From NCBI GenBank assembly GCA_022650895.1, contig JALCQC010000006.1:45991-109990 (forward strand): a stretch of 64,000 nt of DNA. Direction: 5' to 3'. The notes beneath the pieces are model-generated. The model was not told the DNA's origin. It did no database searches and saw nothing but the letters and a program-made list of their open reading frames with translations. Numbering within the stretch: position 1 is the first letter of the stretch; every line of letters begins with the position of its first letter. Below, in pieces: positions 42,747 to 53,720 of the stretch. Made by a program: the position numbers and the translations under genes. Origin of the DNA: Bifidobacteriaceae bacterium. Lineage in GTDB: Bacteria; Actinomycetota; Actinomycetes; Actinomycetales; Bifidobacteriaceae.

Positions 42747-44111
42747 GTGGCAACTGTTAAGAAGAAGTCGGTAACGGCACAGGACGATATGGCAACTGTG
42801 GAAGAGGGTGTAGCGAAGAAGACGGGAAAGTCTACGAAGAAGGCGACAAGTACGTCAGCGAAAGCTCAACGCACAACAAAGAAGACAACTGCCAGAAAGA
42901 CGTCCGCGAAGAAGACCAGCCGGAAATCCAAGAAGGATGAAAAAGCTGAGTCCGTCGCTCTCGGTGCTAAAGATCTTAACGGTGCGGAAGACACTGTCGA
43001 CGAGGACCTTGCAGTCACCGATGAGGATTTCGAGGCCGAGGAGTCAGAGGAAACCGACGACGAAGAGGAGACTCCCGTACGGAAGAAGAAGCCTGAGACG
43101 CCAAAGGAAAAGGGCGCGTTCGTTGTCAGTGACTCCGACGATGAGGAGGATGTCACTCCCTCTGGAAATCCGAAGCGTCGTGTTGTGGCGACGGGTGCGA
43201 CTGCTGATCCGGTCAAGGATTATCTGAAACAGATCGGCCGCGTCAGCCTTCTGAATGCGGAGCAGGAGGTCGATCTCTCCGAACGTATCGAAGCCGGTCT
43301 CTATGCGCAGCATCTGTTGGATACCGAATCCGAAGGTATGGATTTCAAACGCAAGCGTGCACTCAAATGGGCTGCCTCCGACGGCAAGAAGGCCAAGGAT
43401 CATCTTCTCGAAGCCAACTTGCGACTGGTCGTTTCGCTCGCGAAGCGCTATACGGGTCGTGGAATGCTTTTCCTAGACCTGATTCAGGAAGGTAACCTCG
43501 GTCTTATCCGTGCAGTGGAGAAGTTTGATTGGAAGAAGGGATTCAAGTTCTCCACCTATGCAACATGGTGGATTCGTCAGGCGATCACCCGAGCCATGGC
43601 CGATCAGGCCCGCACCATTCGTGTTCCTGTGCACATGGTGGAGGTTATCAACAAGCTTTCTCGCGTCCAGCGTCAGATGCTGCAGGATCTGGGGCGTGAA
43701 CCTACTCCTGATGAGCTGGCTCGCGAACTCGACATGCCGGTGGAGAAGGTCGAAGAGGTCCAGAAGTACGGACGTGAGCCGATCTCACTGCACACGCCTC
43801 TGGGAGAGGACGGAGATTCCGAGTTCGGCGATCTCATTGAGGACACCGACGCCATTGCTCCGTCGGATGCCGTCGCCTTCTCTCTGTTGCAGGAACAGTT
43901 CCGCCAGGTGCTCGAGACCTTGAGTCCCCGCGAAGCGGGTGTCATCAAGATGCGCTATGGCCTTGAGGACGGTCAGCCGAAGACTCTCGACGACATTGGC
44001 CGTGTCTACGGCGTGACGCGCGAACGCATCCGTCAGATTGAGTCGAAGACGATGTCGAAGCTTCGTCATCCCTCACGTTCACAGACTCTGCGCGACTTCC
44101 TCGATCAGTGA
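42747..44111 (+). CDS. sigA: Primary sigma factor SigA/RpoD (GTG start preceded by AGGAGG)
   Basis: [40 protein letters not shown]; region 4.2 [30 protein letters not shown]. Confidence 0.95.
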   Translation: MATVKKKSVTAQDDMATVEEGVAKKTGKSTKKATSTSAKAQRTTKKTTARKTSAKKTSRKSKKDEKAESVALGAKDLNGAEDTVDEDLAVTDEDFEAEESEETDDEEETPVRKKKPETPKEKGAFVVSDSDDEEDVTPSGNPKRRVVATGATADPVKDYLKQIGRVSLLNAEQEVDLSERIEAGLYAQHLLDTESEGMDFKRKRALKWAASDGKKAKDHLLEANLRLVVSLAKRYTGRGMLFLDLIQEGNLGLIRAVEKFDWKKGFKFSTYATWWIRQAITRAMADQARTIRVPVHMVEVINKLSRVQRQMLQDLGREPTPDELARELDMPVEKVEEVQKYGREPISLHTPLGEDGDSEFGDLIEDTDAIAPSDAVAFSLLQEQFRQVLETLSPREAGVIKMRYGLEDGQPKTLDDIGRVYGVTRERIRQIESKTMSKLRHPSRSQTLRDFLDQ

Positions 44112-44223
44112 GAAAACCTATAGACTCACCGGAGTGAAGAAGATCGTTTTGTTGCTGCTGCCATACGTTGAATCGCGCGTGGCAGCAGCAATGACGTTAG
44201 ACGAAGTATGAGTGAGAGGTTTG

Positions 44224-46620
44224 ATGGCGAAGAAAACAGAAGCATACAACGCAAAAGATCTTGCAGTGCTCGAGGGCTTGGACGCTGTGCGCAAGCGACC
44301 TGGCATGTATATCGGCACGACTGACAGCCAGGGCTTGATGCATTGTCTCTGGGAGATCATCGACAACGCCGTGGACGAGGCGCTGGCAGGTGCCTGCGAT
44401 CATATCGTGGTGACGCTGCATGATGACGGCTCCATCTCCGTGGCGGACAACGGTCGCGGAATTCCCGTCGACATCGAGCCCAAGACCAAGCTTTCTGGGG
44501 TCGAGGTCGTTCTGACGAAGCTCCATGCCGGGGCAAAGTTTGGAGAATCCTCCTATAACGCGGTCGGTGGTCTCCATGGAGTGGGTTCGTCGGTGGTCAA
44601 TGCCCTTTCCGCGCGTCTGGACGTGGAAGTGGATCGAGGCGGCAAGACCTATCGCATGGAGTTCAAGCAGGGCCATCCTGGAGTCTATGAGGATGCGGAT
44701 CCCCAGAATCCTTCGCCCTCGTCTCCCTTCAAACGAACGCGCAAGAGACGTCCCACCGAGCTTCGTGTGGTCGGATCCGTTCCGAAAAAGAGAACCGGAA
44801 CACGCATCCGCTACTGGGTGGATCCCGAGATCTTCAACGCCACGGCACGCTTCGACTATTCCCAACTCATCTCCCGGGTGCGCCAGACGTCCTTCTTGGT
44901 GCCTGGATTAAAAATCGATGTCGTCGATGAGGCGGTTCCCGAGTCCGATGATCTCCCCGATGTCATCGAATCAGATGATGCTTTCGCCTCCTCTGCCGGC
45001 ACAGTCGGATCAGTTAAAGAGACGCAGACTCCTCTGGAGGAGTCGGGCCTTTCCGGCGCCTCCGATGATTCCGGTGTGGACGACTCTGCTTCCGATAGCT
45101 CCGAGATGGCGGGCTCGGGCGCTGACGACTCCGATTTGGAGAGCGACGCGTCAGCAGTATCCAGTGATTCCTCGGAAACACATGATGAGGACGCCGAAGG
45201 ACTTACTCCCCGCGATGCGAGCGATAAGCGCCATCCACGGGTTCAGGAGTTCCTCCATAAGGGAGGTGTCGTCGACTTCGTCGACTTCCTGTCCCACGGT
45301 GCACCCGTCTCCGACATCTGGCACATCACAGGCTCACGTGAATACGACGAGGAAACCCAGGTAGTGGGTGATGGTGGCGACCTGCACGCCATGATGGTCA
45401 AGCGGAGGTGCGACGTCGATATCGCCCTCCGTTGGACGAGCGATTGGGATGTCACCCTTCGCAGCTTCGTCAATGTGGTGGAGACCCCCGGCGGCGGCAT
45501 GCACGTCGACGGCTTCCTCAACTCCCTGACGAAGCAGGTGCGCAAGAACGTCGAGGCCAACGCCCGCAAGCTCAAGGTCAACCTCAAGGACGCCAAGACC
45601 AAGGTGGAGCGCGACGACGTGACCGCCGGCCTCGTTGCCGTGGTCACCGTACGCATCGCCGAACCCCAGTTCCAAGGGCAGACGAAGGACGTTCTCGGCA
45701 CCGCACAGGTCAAACCCATCGTCACTAAACTCACCGACGAGGAATTCGGCGAGATGATCTCGGGATCCAAGCGCGGCTACAAGGCGCAGGCGCAGCAGGT
45801 GCTCGAGAAGATCGTCGGAGAGATGCACGCCCGCATCCAGGCGAGGAAGACGAAGGAGGTCACTCGCCGCAAGAACGCTCTCGAATCGGCGTCCATGCCC
45901 GCCAAGCTTTCCGACTGCCAGCCCGGAAACGACGACATCGCCGAGCTCTTCATCGTGGAGGGTGATTCGGCACTGGGAACCGCAAAGGCGGCCCGCACCT
46001 CCATGTTCCAGGCGTTGCTGCCGATTCGTGGCAAGATACTCAACGTTCAGAAGGCCTCAGTCACCCAGATGTTGGGCAACGCAGAATGCGCCGCCATCAT
46101 CCAGGTCATCGGAGCGGGATCGGGACGGGATTTCGACATCTCGCAGGCCCGGTACAACAAGGTCATCATGATGACGGATGCCGATGTCGACGGCGCCCAT
46201 ATCCGCATCCTGCTGCTCACGCTGTTCTACCGGTACATGCGCCCGCTCATCGAATACGGTCACGTCTATGCCGCTGTTCCTCCGCTTCACCGCATCGAGT
46301 TGATGGGCAAACACAAGGGTGAGTACGTCTACACTTACTCCGAGGACGAACTGGCTCGCCGCATGAAGCAGCTGCACAACGACGGCATCGATTTCAAGCC
46401 CGACGTCCAGCGTTACAAGGGACTGGGCGAGATGGATGCCGACCAGCTGGCTGACACCACCATGGATCCGCGCTCCCGCATGCTGCGCCGCATCACCATG
46501 GACGACGCCGCAAACGCCTCGGAGATTTTCGAGCTGCTGATGGGAGGCGAGGTTCCTCCCCGCAAGGAGTTCATCGTCGAGAACGCGGATGACTTCGATC
46601 GGTCCAATATCGACGCGTGA
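44224..46620 (+). CDS. parE: Type IIA DNA topoisomerase subunit B (ParE-like second GyrB paralog)
   Basis: GHKL motifs DNAVDEALAG, DNGRGIPVDI, GGLHGVGSSVVNALS; TOPRIM EGDSALGTAK; next to sigA as in other bifidobacteria (recalled). Confidence 0.85.
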   Translation: MAKKTEAYNAKDLAVLEGLDAVRKRPGMYIGTTDSQGLMHCLWEIIDNAVDEALAGACDHIVVTLHDDGSISVADNGRGIPVDIEPKTKLSGVEVVLTKLHAGAKFGESSYNAVGGLHGVGSSVVNALSARLDVEVDRGGKTYRMEFKQGHPGVYEDADPQNPSPSSPFKRTRKRRPTELRVVGSVPKKRTGTRIRYWVDPEIFNATARFDYSQLISRVRQTSFLVPGLKIDVVDEAVPESDDLPDVIESDDAFASSAGTVGSVKETQTPLEESGLSGASDDSGVDDSASDSSEMAGSGADDSDLESDASAVSSDSSETHDEDAEGLTPRDASDKRHPRVQEFLHKGGVVDFVDFLSHGAPVSDIWHITGSREYDEETQVVGDGGDLHAMMVKRRCDVDIALRWTSDWDVTLRSFVNVVETPGGGMHVDGFLNSLTKQVRKNVEANARKLKVNLKDAKTKVERDDVTAGLVAVVTVRIAEPQFQGQTKDVLGTAQVKPIVTKLTDEEFGEMISGSKRGYKAQAQQVLEKIVGEMHARIQARKTKEVTRRKNALESASMPAKLSDCQPGNDDIAELFIVEGDSALGTAKAARTSMFQALLPIRGKILNVQKASVTQMLGNAECAAIIQVIGAGSGRDFDISQARYNKVIMMTDADVDGAHIRILLLTLFYRYMRPLIEYGHVYAAVPPLHRIELMGKHKGEYVYTYSEDELARRMKQLHNDGIDFKPDVQRYKGLGEMDADQLADTTMDPRSRMLRRITMDDAANASEIFELLMGGEVPPRKEFIVENADDFDRSNIDA

Positions 46621-46676
46621 GGTTGTTCAGACACGTGAGGTCGTGAGGTTACGCGATAGTGCGATTTTGTAGTTCC

Positions 46677-46711
46677 CTCGGGCGGGAAGCTTTTAACGCT
46701 TCCCGCCCGAG
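46677..46711 (+). terminator. 14-bp perfect hairpin after parE
   Basis: CTCGGGCGGGAAGC ttttaac GCTTCCCGCCCGAG. Confidence 0.75.
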
Positions 46712-46887
46712 TCTCGTTGATAGGGAATCCATGCCGCCAATACGATGCCTCTAAAGTGATTCCGAGATTTCATAAATCTGCTAAGATTTCGAGAAAGAGG
46801 TAGGTCTTTCCGCAGCATTCATCTCGAATGAATATCCATCCCATGAATCCCACAAATCAATGATTCTGAACCATCATCAGTCCTCGG

Positions 46888-47436
46888 ATGTCAACAACGC
46901 TGTCGGCATTGAAAACGGACTGTAAGAAGGTGAGCCTGATGCGTACGCATCATACGCTGAATATCGCGGTTACCGTTGTGATACGGCTTGCGCTAGCTGT
47001 TTTTGCCGGTTGGGTTTTATCATCGAGTTGGAATTGGCCGATGGTGATTACCCTCATTGTCGCCTGCGTCATTTTCAACTTCGTTCCTCTTTTCAGATTC
47101 GTTGAGGCGCGGCGGCCCGAAGAGGATTTCTTCTGCGTTTTCCTTGGCACGGTGGCCTTCGTCTTCTGCACGATTATCTCAGGGCAAACCATGACGTTGC
47201 CCGGTGGTTCGGCTCAGGGATACGGCTGGGCTGGATGGGTGCTGCCGGTCTGGGTCGCCGTCGCCCAGGGAATCGTCCTTTTCCGGCAATGGAGGAATGA
47301 GCGACGCCGAGAAGACCTTGATTCAAAAGGAACCGACCCGAGGAACAGCGATCCGCAAGTCCTCGATCCGCAAAGCCTTGTGAGAAGGCACATTCGAAGT
47401 GTCAGCAGCCAGAGAAGCGGCAATAGCCAGAAGTGA
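46888..47436 (+). CDS. Small membrane protein of unknown function (start may be at 46939)
   Basis: 182 aa with several hydrophobic segments and a charged C-terminal tail. Confidence 0.5.
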   Translation: MSTTLSALKTDCKKVSLMRTHHTLNIAVTVVIRLALAVFAGWVLSSSWNWPMVITLIVACVIFNFVPLFRFVEARRPEEDFFCVFLGTVAFVFCTIISGQTMTLPGGSAQGYGWAGWVLPVWVAVAQGIVLFRQWRNERRREDLDSKGTDPRNSDPQVLDPQSLVRRHIRSVSSQRSGNSQK

Positions 47437-47585
47437 CTATTTCTGAGTGACCATTCATAAGTAAATACCTAAAAGTAACTGCTCATAATTAACAGGGGCT
47501 CCAGTCAACCGACCGGAGCCCTTTACCATGAGAAGAAACCGAGCGACCTGTCTGCGCCGCTCGCACTCCGTCACTTAGTCGCGAG

Positions 47586-50294
47586 CTATGCCACCGTCGC
47601 GATGCGCGCGTTGAGCTCGGTTCCCGAGCCGTCGCGCCGCTGATCGGTGTCTGGTAGTTCAACAGCCCGTCCCGACTCGGTGAGTGCGTGGAGCGGATAG
47701 GTGCCCACCTGCGCAACGATGAGCGTGTCCTGTCCCTTGAGGAAACGCTGGGCACGGACGCCTCGTGTCGCACGCCCCTTGGAAGGGTAAAGCTCGAAGG
47801 GAGTGAGCTTAGCGAAGCCATCTTCGGTTCCAGGAAGAGCGTCGGCGGCGCCGGCCACGGTGAGGACCACCGCGCCGCTGGCCTCGGACACAAGATTCCC
47901 ATCGTCATCTCGCTGTTCATCAGTCCATGCAATTTTGCCGGCTGGAACCACGGAGAAGGCGAGTGCGGCCTGCCCTTCAGTGAGCTTGATGCCTGTCATA
48001 CCTGCCGAACTACGGCCTTGAGAACGCACTGACGAAGCGTCGAAAGTGAGAAGCGAGGCATCCGTGGTGACGAACACTAGACGGTCGGAGTCCTCGGCGG
48101 GTGCGGCGCTGAGGACCTCATCGGCTTCCCCGTTTTCCTCCTTGAGGGAGATGACGGGCCAGGAATCCATGGTGGTGGGTGAATCCATGTTCCACCGTTT
48201 CACCATGCCATGTTTGGTCCCTAGTGCCAGAGGCGTTGTGGTGTCGAGGCTGAGCGCCGCGACGACTCGTTCACCTTCCACAGGATCCGTGCTCTGTGTG
48301 CCTCGGAGAAGATCATCCGCGCGGACACCTCCGGTGACGCTGAGTTCTTCCGCCGCTGGTAGCAGGGGAAGATCGGCGACATTGGCCTTGACCAACCGGC
48401 CTGCAGAAGTCACCAGAGCGTATTCGGAGCGAGTGGTGGTGGCGAAGATCGAGCGAATGTCATCGTTGGCGACGCGCTGTGTCGACGCGGAACGCGTCTC
48501 GAAGAGATCGAGTGCGCTCGGGGTGGAACGACCGATGAGACCCGTCGTTGTCAGCATCACCGTGCAGGGTTTGTCCTCCAGTTCGAGGGCGGCAGGTGCC
48601 GCATCGGAGCCCTTGAGAGGAACCGCCAAGGGGGACAGCGAGCCGAGGCCGGCAGTCGTGCCCGTCGGACCGGCGGGAGCGGAAGCGGGGGAGAGCATGG
48701 CGGAAGCGGTGGTACTGCCCGTAGCGGATGTGGCGTTTGCACTGACAGGTGCGGTGGGATCCGCCTTCGCCCTCACCGGAGTGCCGTCCTGTTCGAGAAG
48801 CGTGGTGCGGCGCGGTGTATTCCATTGGGCGACGACCTCGTCCATCTCCGAAACCACCACATTGTCGAGGCGTTCAGGGGAGGAGAGGATTTCCGTGAGT
48901 TCATCGATGCGTTTGCGCAGGTCGTCACGCTCGGACTCGAGTTCAACGCGGCTCATCTTGGTGAGACGGCGAAGGCGCAGATCGAGGATGTACGTGGCCT
49001 GGATGTCGTCGAGATCGAAGACGGCCATGAGGCGTTCTTTTGCGGTTTCCACGTCCTCGGAGCTGCGGATGACCTGAATGACCTCGTCGATGTCGATCAT
49101 CGCGAGGAGGAGACCCTCCACCAAGTGGAGACGCTCCTGGGCCTTCGTGCGGCGGTATTCAGAGCGCGAGGTAATGACTTCCCGGCGATGATCGATCCAC
49201 ACGCGCAGCAGCTGCTTGAGCCCCATGGTGTGGGGTCTTCCATTGACGAGCGCCACGTTGTTGATGGTGTAGGAATCCTGCAGCGGCGTGTGCTTGTAGA
49301 GCTGGGCGAGCACGGCCTCGGGGTTGAACCCGGACTTGATCTCGATGATGATCTTCATGCCGTTGTGGCGATCGGTGAGGTCCACGGCGCCCGAGACGCC
49401 ATCGAGCTTCTTGTTGCGCACGGCGTCGGAGATCTTCTCAAGCACCTTTTCGGGACCGACCATGAAGGGGAGCTCGGTGACCACGATGCCCTTCTTGCGG
49501 GCGGTGATGTTCTCCAGATGGATCTTCGCACGCGTGATGAAGCTACCGCGTCCATGGGCGTAGGCGTCCTTGATTCCCTCGCGGCCTATGATGATGCCGC
49601 CTCCGGGAAGGTCGGGGCCGGGAACGAATTCCATCAGCTCTTCCAAACTGGCGTCGGGGTTACGCAGCAAGTACTTTGCGGCAGCCACGACCTCTCCCAG
49701 ATTGTGCGTGATCATGTTGGTGGCCATGCCGACGGCGATGCCGGAGGCGCCGTTCACAAGAAGGTTGGGAATCGCCGAGGGCAGGACGTCGGGTTCCTTC
49801 AGCTTGTTGTCATAGTTGGGGGAGAAGCTCACCGTGTTCTCCTCGATGTCCGCATTCATGCCGATGGCGGCCGGCGCAAGCCTGGCCTCGGTGTAGCGGG
49901 AGGCGGCCGGGCCGTCGTCGAGAGAACCGAAGTTTCCATGGCCGTCCACCAGCGGCAGGCGCATGGCGAAGGGTTGGGCGAGGCGGACCATGGCCTCATA
50001 GATGGCGGAATCCCCATGAGGATGGAGCTTGCCCATGACCTCACCCACCACTCGCGCCGACTTCATGTAGGGCTTGTCGGGCGTGAGCTTCATTTGACCC
50101 ATCTGGTACACGATGCGGCGCTGAACCGGTTTGAGGCCATCGCGGGCATCCGGTAAAGCGCGTGCGTAGATCACCGAGTAGGCATATTCCAGGAAAGACT
50201 TACTCATCTCCTCGTTGAGGGGAGTATCAACGATGTTTTCCTCGATGGTGCGAGGGTCGAACGCAGCTTTTTTGGAGGTGCGGTGTTTTGCCAT
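47586..50294 (-). CDS. parC: Type IIA DNA topoisomerase subunit A (ParC-like)
   Basis: [49 protein letters not shown] catalytic Tyr region. Confidence 0.85.
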   Translation of the reverse strand: MAKHRTSKKAAFDPRTIEENIVDTPLNEEMSKSFLEYAYSVIYARALPDARDGLKPVQRRIVYQMGQMKLTPDKPYMKSARVVGEVMGKLHPHGDSAIYEAMVRLAQPFAMRLPLVDGHGNFGSLDDGPAASRYTEARLAPAAIGMNADIEENTVSFSPNYDNKLKEPDVLPSAIPNLLVNGASGIAVGMATNMITHNLGEVVAAAKYLLRNPDASLEELMEFVPGPDLPGGGIIIGREGIKDAYAHGRGSFITRAKIHLENITARKKGIVVTELPFMVGPEKVLEKISDAVRNKKLDGVSGAVDLTDRHNGMKIIIEIKSGFNPEAVLAQLYKHTPLQDSYTINNVALVNGRPHTMGLKQLLRVWIDHRREVITSRSEYRRTKAQERLHLVEGLLLAMIDIDEVIQVIRSSEDVETAKERLMAVFDLDDIQATYILDLRLRRLTKMSRVELESERDDLRKRIDELTEILSSPERLDNVVVSEMDEVVAQWNTPRRTTLLEQDGTPVRAKADPTAPVSANATSATGSTTASAMLSPASAPAGPTGTTAGLGSLSPLAVPLKGSDAAPAALELEDKPCTVMLTTTGLIGRSTPSALDLFETRSASTQRVANDDIRSIFATTTRSEYALVTSAGRLVKANVADLPLLPAAEELSVTGGVRADDLLRGTQSTDPVEGERVVAALSLDTTTPLALGTKHGMVKRWNMDSPTTMDSWPVISLKEENGEADEVLSAAPAEDSDRLVFVTTDASLLTFDASSVRSQGRSSAGMTGIKLTEGQAALAFSVVPAGKIAWTDEQRDDDGNLVSEASGAVVLTVAGAADALPGTEDGFAKLTPFELYPSKGRATRGVRAQRFLKGQDTLIVAQVGTYPLHALTESGRAVELPDTDQRRDGSGTELNARIATVA

Positions 50295-50417
50295 GAAAGT
50301 GAAGCTCCTTCTGATTCAACGCTCCATTATCTCCCAAGGGCACGAAAAGATGGCACGCGGCGCTTTTCTTCTCACTGAGGCATGCGCATTTTGCGCTCAG
50401 CGTGCTTGAATGGAAGC

Positions 50418-51620
50418 ATGATTGAGATTCCTGATGCCGATACATTACTTGGCCTTCGTGAACTTCCCAGGGAATCACAGCTCTATTCATCTCATAGCCT
50501 TTCAGCCGTCCTTCCTGCCCTCAGTGCAGCCGTCGGCACGCCGGTGCGAACAGCCACACATGCGGATGCCGCTGCCTGCCAGAAGGCTCTCGGACTTCCC
50601 TCCGCCCCGGCCGCAGTGGTGGTTCTGGTGGATGGAATGGGTTACTGGAATCTGGCGGATCGGCTGGGGCATGCGCCCTACCTGCGCACGCTCATGAACG
50701 ATTCGGCGAATCGGCCCATCGACACGTGCTACCCCTCCACGACGGTGGCGGCCATGGGAACCTTCGGGACGGGAACGGGTCCCGGTCTCACGGGAATGCT
50801 CGGCTACACGCAGCTCAACCCTGCCAAAGATGTCATCGCGCAGATGATCCAGTGGGTTGATGCACCCAAACCTGAGGATCTGCAACGGGAGGAAACCGTC
50901 TTCCAGAAGATGCATGCACTGGGGGCGCGTGTCACATCGGTGGGATTGCCCAATTTCAAACGCTCCGCGCTCACTGTGGCCGCGCTGCGGGGGGCCGAGT
51001 ATGCCGGTCACATCAACCCCATGAAACGTGTTGAACTCGCGGCCCAGAGCGCTCGGAAACCCGGACTCACCTACTTGTACAGCCGGGATGCCGACAAGGC
51101 CGGACACCGCTATGGATGGAATTCGGATCAGTGGGTCGGAAAACTAGAGGCGATCGACACCCGGCTCCGTGTATTGCGCGACAGCGTGCCCAAGGGAACC
51201 CTCATCGTCATTACCGCCGACCATGGAATGGTGTCGATGGACCCTGCCACACAGATCGACATTGCGGACGAGCCTGAGCTCAGCCGTGGAGTGCGCTTGG
51301 TGGGAGGGGAGCCGAGAGCCCTCATGCTGTATGCGGATCCCGAAACGGATCCTGTACAGATTCGCACGCGCTGGAGCAATCGTCTGGAAGTCCATGCGAG
51401 GGTGCTGTTGAAGGATGAGGCGATCGCCGCCGGAATGTTCGGCCGTGTGGATCCGCGCATCGTTCCCATGATCGGCGACGTGATTGTCTGCTGTGCGGGC
51501 CGGTACACCATTGTTGACTCACGGACACAGAGCGAGGGCGCACGCATGATGCCGTCCGTTCATGGATCGGCGACGCAGCTGGAACAGCAGATCCCCCTGC
51601 TGATAGACGTTGCCGAGTGA
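50418..51620 (+). CDS. Alkaline phosphatase-superfamily / nucleotide pyrophosphatase-like protein
   Basis: VVLVDGMGYWNL, CYPSTTVAAMGTFGTGTGPGLTGMLGY, VITADHGMVSMD. Confidence 0.8.
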   Translation: MIEIPDADTLLGLRELPRESQLYSSHSLSAVLPALSAAVGTPVRTATHADAAACQKALGLPSAPAAVVVLVDGMGYWNLADRLGHAPYLRTLMNDSANRPIDTCYPSTTVAAMGTFGTGTGPGLTGMLGYTQLNPAKDVIAQMIQWVDAPKPEDLQREETVFQKMHALGARVTSVGLPNFKRSALTVAALRGAEYAGHINPMKRVELAAQSARKPGLTYLYSRDADKAGHRYGWNSDQWVGKLEAIDTRLRVLRDSVPKGTLIVITADHGMVSMDPATQIDIADEPELSRGVRLVGGEPRALMLYADPETDPVQIRTRWSNRLEVHARVLLKDEAIAAGMFGRVDPRIVPMIGDVIVCCAGRYTIVDSRTQSEGARMMPSVHGSATQLEQQIPLLIDVAE

Positions 51621-51621
51621 T

Positions 51622-52665
51622 TCAGTCTCCGAAAAGGATGTCGTCCCATGACGGCACCGTCGAGCGGCGGGATTTGCGCTTTTCCTGATTCTCGGCCGGC
51701 TTCGTCGGAGTCGGTTCGGATGCAGAGGAAGTGGAAGCGGTGGGGGAGGCGGAAGGTTCCGCAGGATGCCCATTCCCGGTGGCGGAAGATTCGCTCGCCA
51801 CGCCGGCGTCACCGTTTTTTTGTGTGGAATCTGTGTCAATGATGGAAGGCGTTGATGATTCTTCCGCATTCACATTCGTCGTTGCTTTCGTATCCGCGTC
51901 TATGGGGGTGGCGGCTGCGGGAGGCGCGCCGACGGAAGGAACGGGAACGTCATCGTCCTTGCCATCGTTCAGCCACGCCGGAGGAACCGGACCACGTCCG
52001 TTGAGCGCCGCCTGAATGGATCGGCTGGAGGTGTTCGCCGGCTCCTCCCCGAAGAGCAGCGTTCCAGCGCTGGCGCTCTCTCCAAGGAGACGCTTGGCGG
52101 TGGGGTCGATCGAGACGACGGAGTTGTCGCGCAGATTCCACATCCACGTGGCTTTGTACTCCTTGTCCTTACGCGTGAAACGAGCGACGATCTTCCATGG
52201 CTGACGGTTTACCTTGGTGGCCTCCCAGCGGACCGACTCCGGCTCGACTCCCGACTCCAGGAGGTTATGAGTGATGACCTCCTCCATGCTGCGCGTTGCG
52301 GCGGTCGTCTTGGCGTTGACCGACAGGAATTGAGCAATCGCATAGTGCTTTTCGGTTTCGACCGGGCCTGCGAAACGGCGGACCAACGATTCTTCGATCT
52401 TGTATTTCTGGGCGATTTCCGCATTCGTGTGCCCTTCGCGCACCAGCGTCTGAATGCTCGAAATGGGCAGGGTCGAAGGTTCCGGTGGCATGTTGGCACC
52501 TTGTGCCTCAGACTTAAGCTGCTTGGCGGAAAGTATTCCATGTTCTAGGGTGTCGGTGACATCCAGACTGACCTGGTCTCCATCGACCTTCAGAATAAGA
52601 TTGCCATTGTCGTCTACATGATCGAAAACCGCTTGCTTCATCGTGTCCTTCGTTTCGTGATCCAC
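51622..52665 (-). CDS. sepH: Cell division protein SepH (DUF3071)
   Basis: N-terminal DUF3071 with SISSIQTLVREGHTNAEIAQKYKIEESLVRRFAGPVETEK HTH. Confidence 0.85.
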   Translation of the reverse strand: MDHETKDTMKQAVFDHVDDNGNLILKVDGDQVSLDVTDTLEHGILSAKQLKSEAQGANMPPEPSTLPISSIQTLVREGHTNAEIAQKYKIEESLVRRFAGPVETEKHYAIAQFLSVNAKTTAATRSMEEVITHNLLESGVEPESVRWEATKVNRQPWKIVARFTRKDKEYKATWMWNLRDNSVVSIDPTAKRLLGESASAGTLLFGEEPANTSSRSIQAALNGRGPVPPAWLNDGKDDDVPVPSVGAPPAAATPIDADTKATTNVNAEESSTPSIIDTDSTQKNGDAGVASESSATGNGHPAEPSASPTASTSSASEPTPTKPAENQEKRKSRRSTVPSWDDILFGD

Positions 52666-52789
52666 TTTTCTGGCCCCTGCGTTGCGCTAAAAGAAAACTA
52701 CTTTCTATTGTGCCCCACGTGTCGTATATTTGCGTCGATTTTAAATCGTGTATCCTATGGCGCAGTGAACAACGTGCGTGGAAAGGTGA

Positions 52790-53089
52790 ATGATGGCACA
52801 GGACTACGATTCCCCAAGGAACAAGGAAGATGACGCCGAGTCCATCGAAGCGCTGAGCGGAGCAACACGCACCGCCGACGCTTCTGAGATCGACGACGAT
52901 GAGAATGCCATTGCAGAGGACTACGAATTGCCTGGTGCGGACCTCAGCAACGAGGATTCCTCCGTCACCGTCATTCCCACTCAGTCAGACGAGTTTATCT
53001 GCTCTATTTGCTTCCTCGTCAAGCACCGCAGTCAGTTGGCGTATATGACGAAGGACGGTCAGCCCGTCTGCAAGGAATGCGCTGCCTGA
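52790..53089 (+). CDS. DUF4193 family protein with a CxxC...CxxC motif
   Basis: FICSICFLVKHRSQLAYMTKDGQPVCKECAA C-terminus. Confidence 0.85.
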   Translation: MMAQDYDSPRNKEDDAESIEALSGATRTADASEIDDDENAIAEDYELPGADLSNEDSSVTVIPTQSDEFICSICFLVKHRSQLAYMTKDGQPVCKECAA

Positions 53090-53110
53090 TTCGGCGGAAT
53101 CATCGGCATC

Positions 53111-53143
53111 GAGCCTACCTTTCGTACAACGGAGGGTAGGCTC
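53111..53143 (+). terminator. Hairpin after the DUF4193 gene
   Basis: GAGCCTACC...GGTAGGCTC. Confidence 0.55.
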
Positions 53144-53159
53144 GACAGTTATTGTTGAC

Positions 53160-53705
53160 GTGAAGAAACACAGAACCGTGACGGGAGAGACGACTATGGC
53201 ATACGACGAGGCCTATAACGAACCTGAGAACAGCGAGGTCCTCATCAGTGGCATTGACGGTTCCGCCCCATCCTTCATCCCCACGTATGAGCATGCGGGG
53301 GACGCCGGCGCCGATCTTCGGGCTGCCGTTGATTTCAGTCTCGCGCCCTTCGAGCGCATGCTCGTTCCGACGGGCATCACAATCGCCCTTCCGAACGGCT
53401 ATGCGGCTTTTGTCTACCCGCGTTCGGGACTGGCGATAAAACGCGGTGTGTCGCTGGCGAATGCCGTGGGACTCATTGATTCCGGGTACCGCGGTGAGAT
53501 CAAGGTTCCCCTCGTCAACTTGGATCCCCACAACACCTGGCATTTCAAGAGCGGCGAGCGCATCGCCCAACTTGTGATCCAGAGGTATGTGGCGGCTCGC
53601 TTCATCGAGGCGACGACATTGCCAGGTTCGGATCGTGGCGCTCGCGGTTTCGGGTCCACGGGTCTGGGGGACTCGGCGGCCGCCTCCACCCAGAGCGTTG
53701 CGTGA
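53160..53705 (+). CDS. dut: dUTP diphosphatase (start may be at 53196)
   Basis: AGADLRAAVDF, YPRSGLAIKRGVSLANAVGLIDSGYRGEI, RGARGFGSTG. Confidence 0.93.
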   Translation: MKKHRTVTGETTMAYDEAYNEPENSEVLISGIDGSAPSFIPTYEHAGDAGADLRAAVDFSLAPFERMLVPTGITIALPNGYAAFVYPRSGLAIKRGVSLANAVGLIDSGYRGEIKVPLVNLDPHNTWHFKSGERIAQLVIQRYVAARFIEATTLPGSDRGARGFGSTGLGDSAAASTQSVA

Positions 53706-53720
53706 CATTGGAACGTTAGG

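Noticed and set aside
42750-43200. Lys/Ala-rich then acidic N-terminal extension of SigA
   Set aside because: Long charged N-terminal extensions are typical of actinobacterial primary sigma factors.
48825-50156. 443-aa plus-strand ORF antisense to parC
   Set aside because: His/Asp/Glu/Val-rich translation typical of the reverse complement of a conserved gene; parC motifs are on the minus strand.
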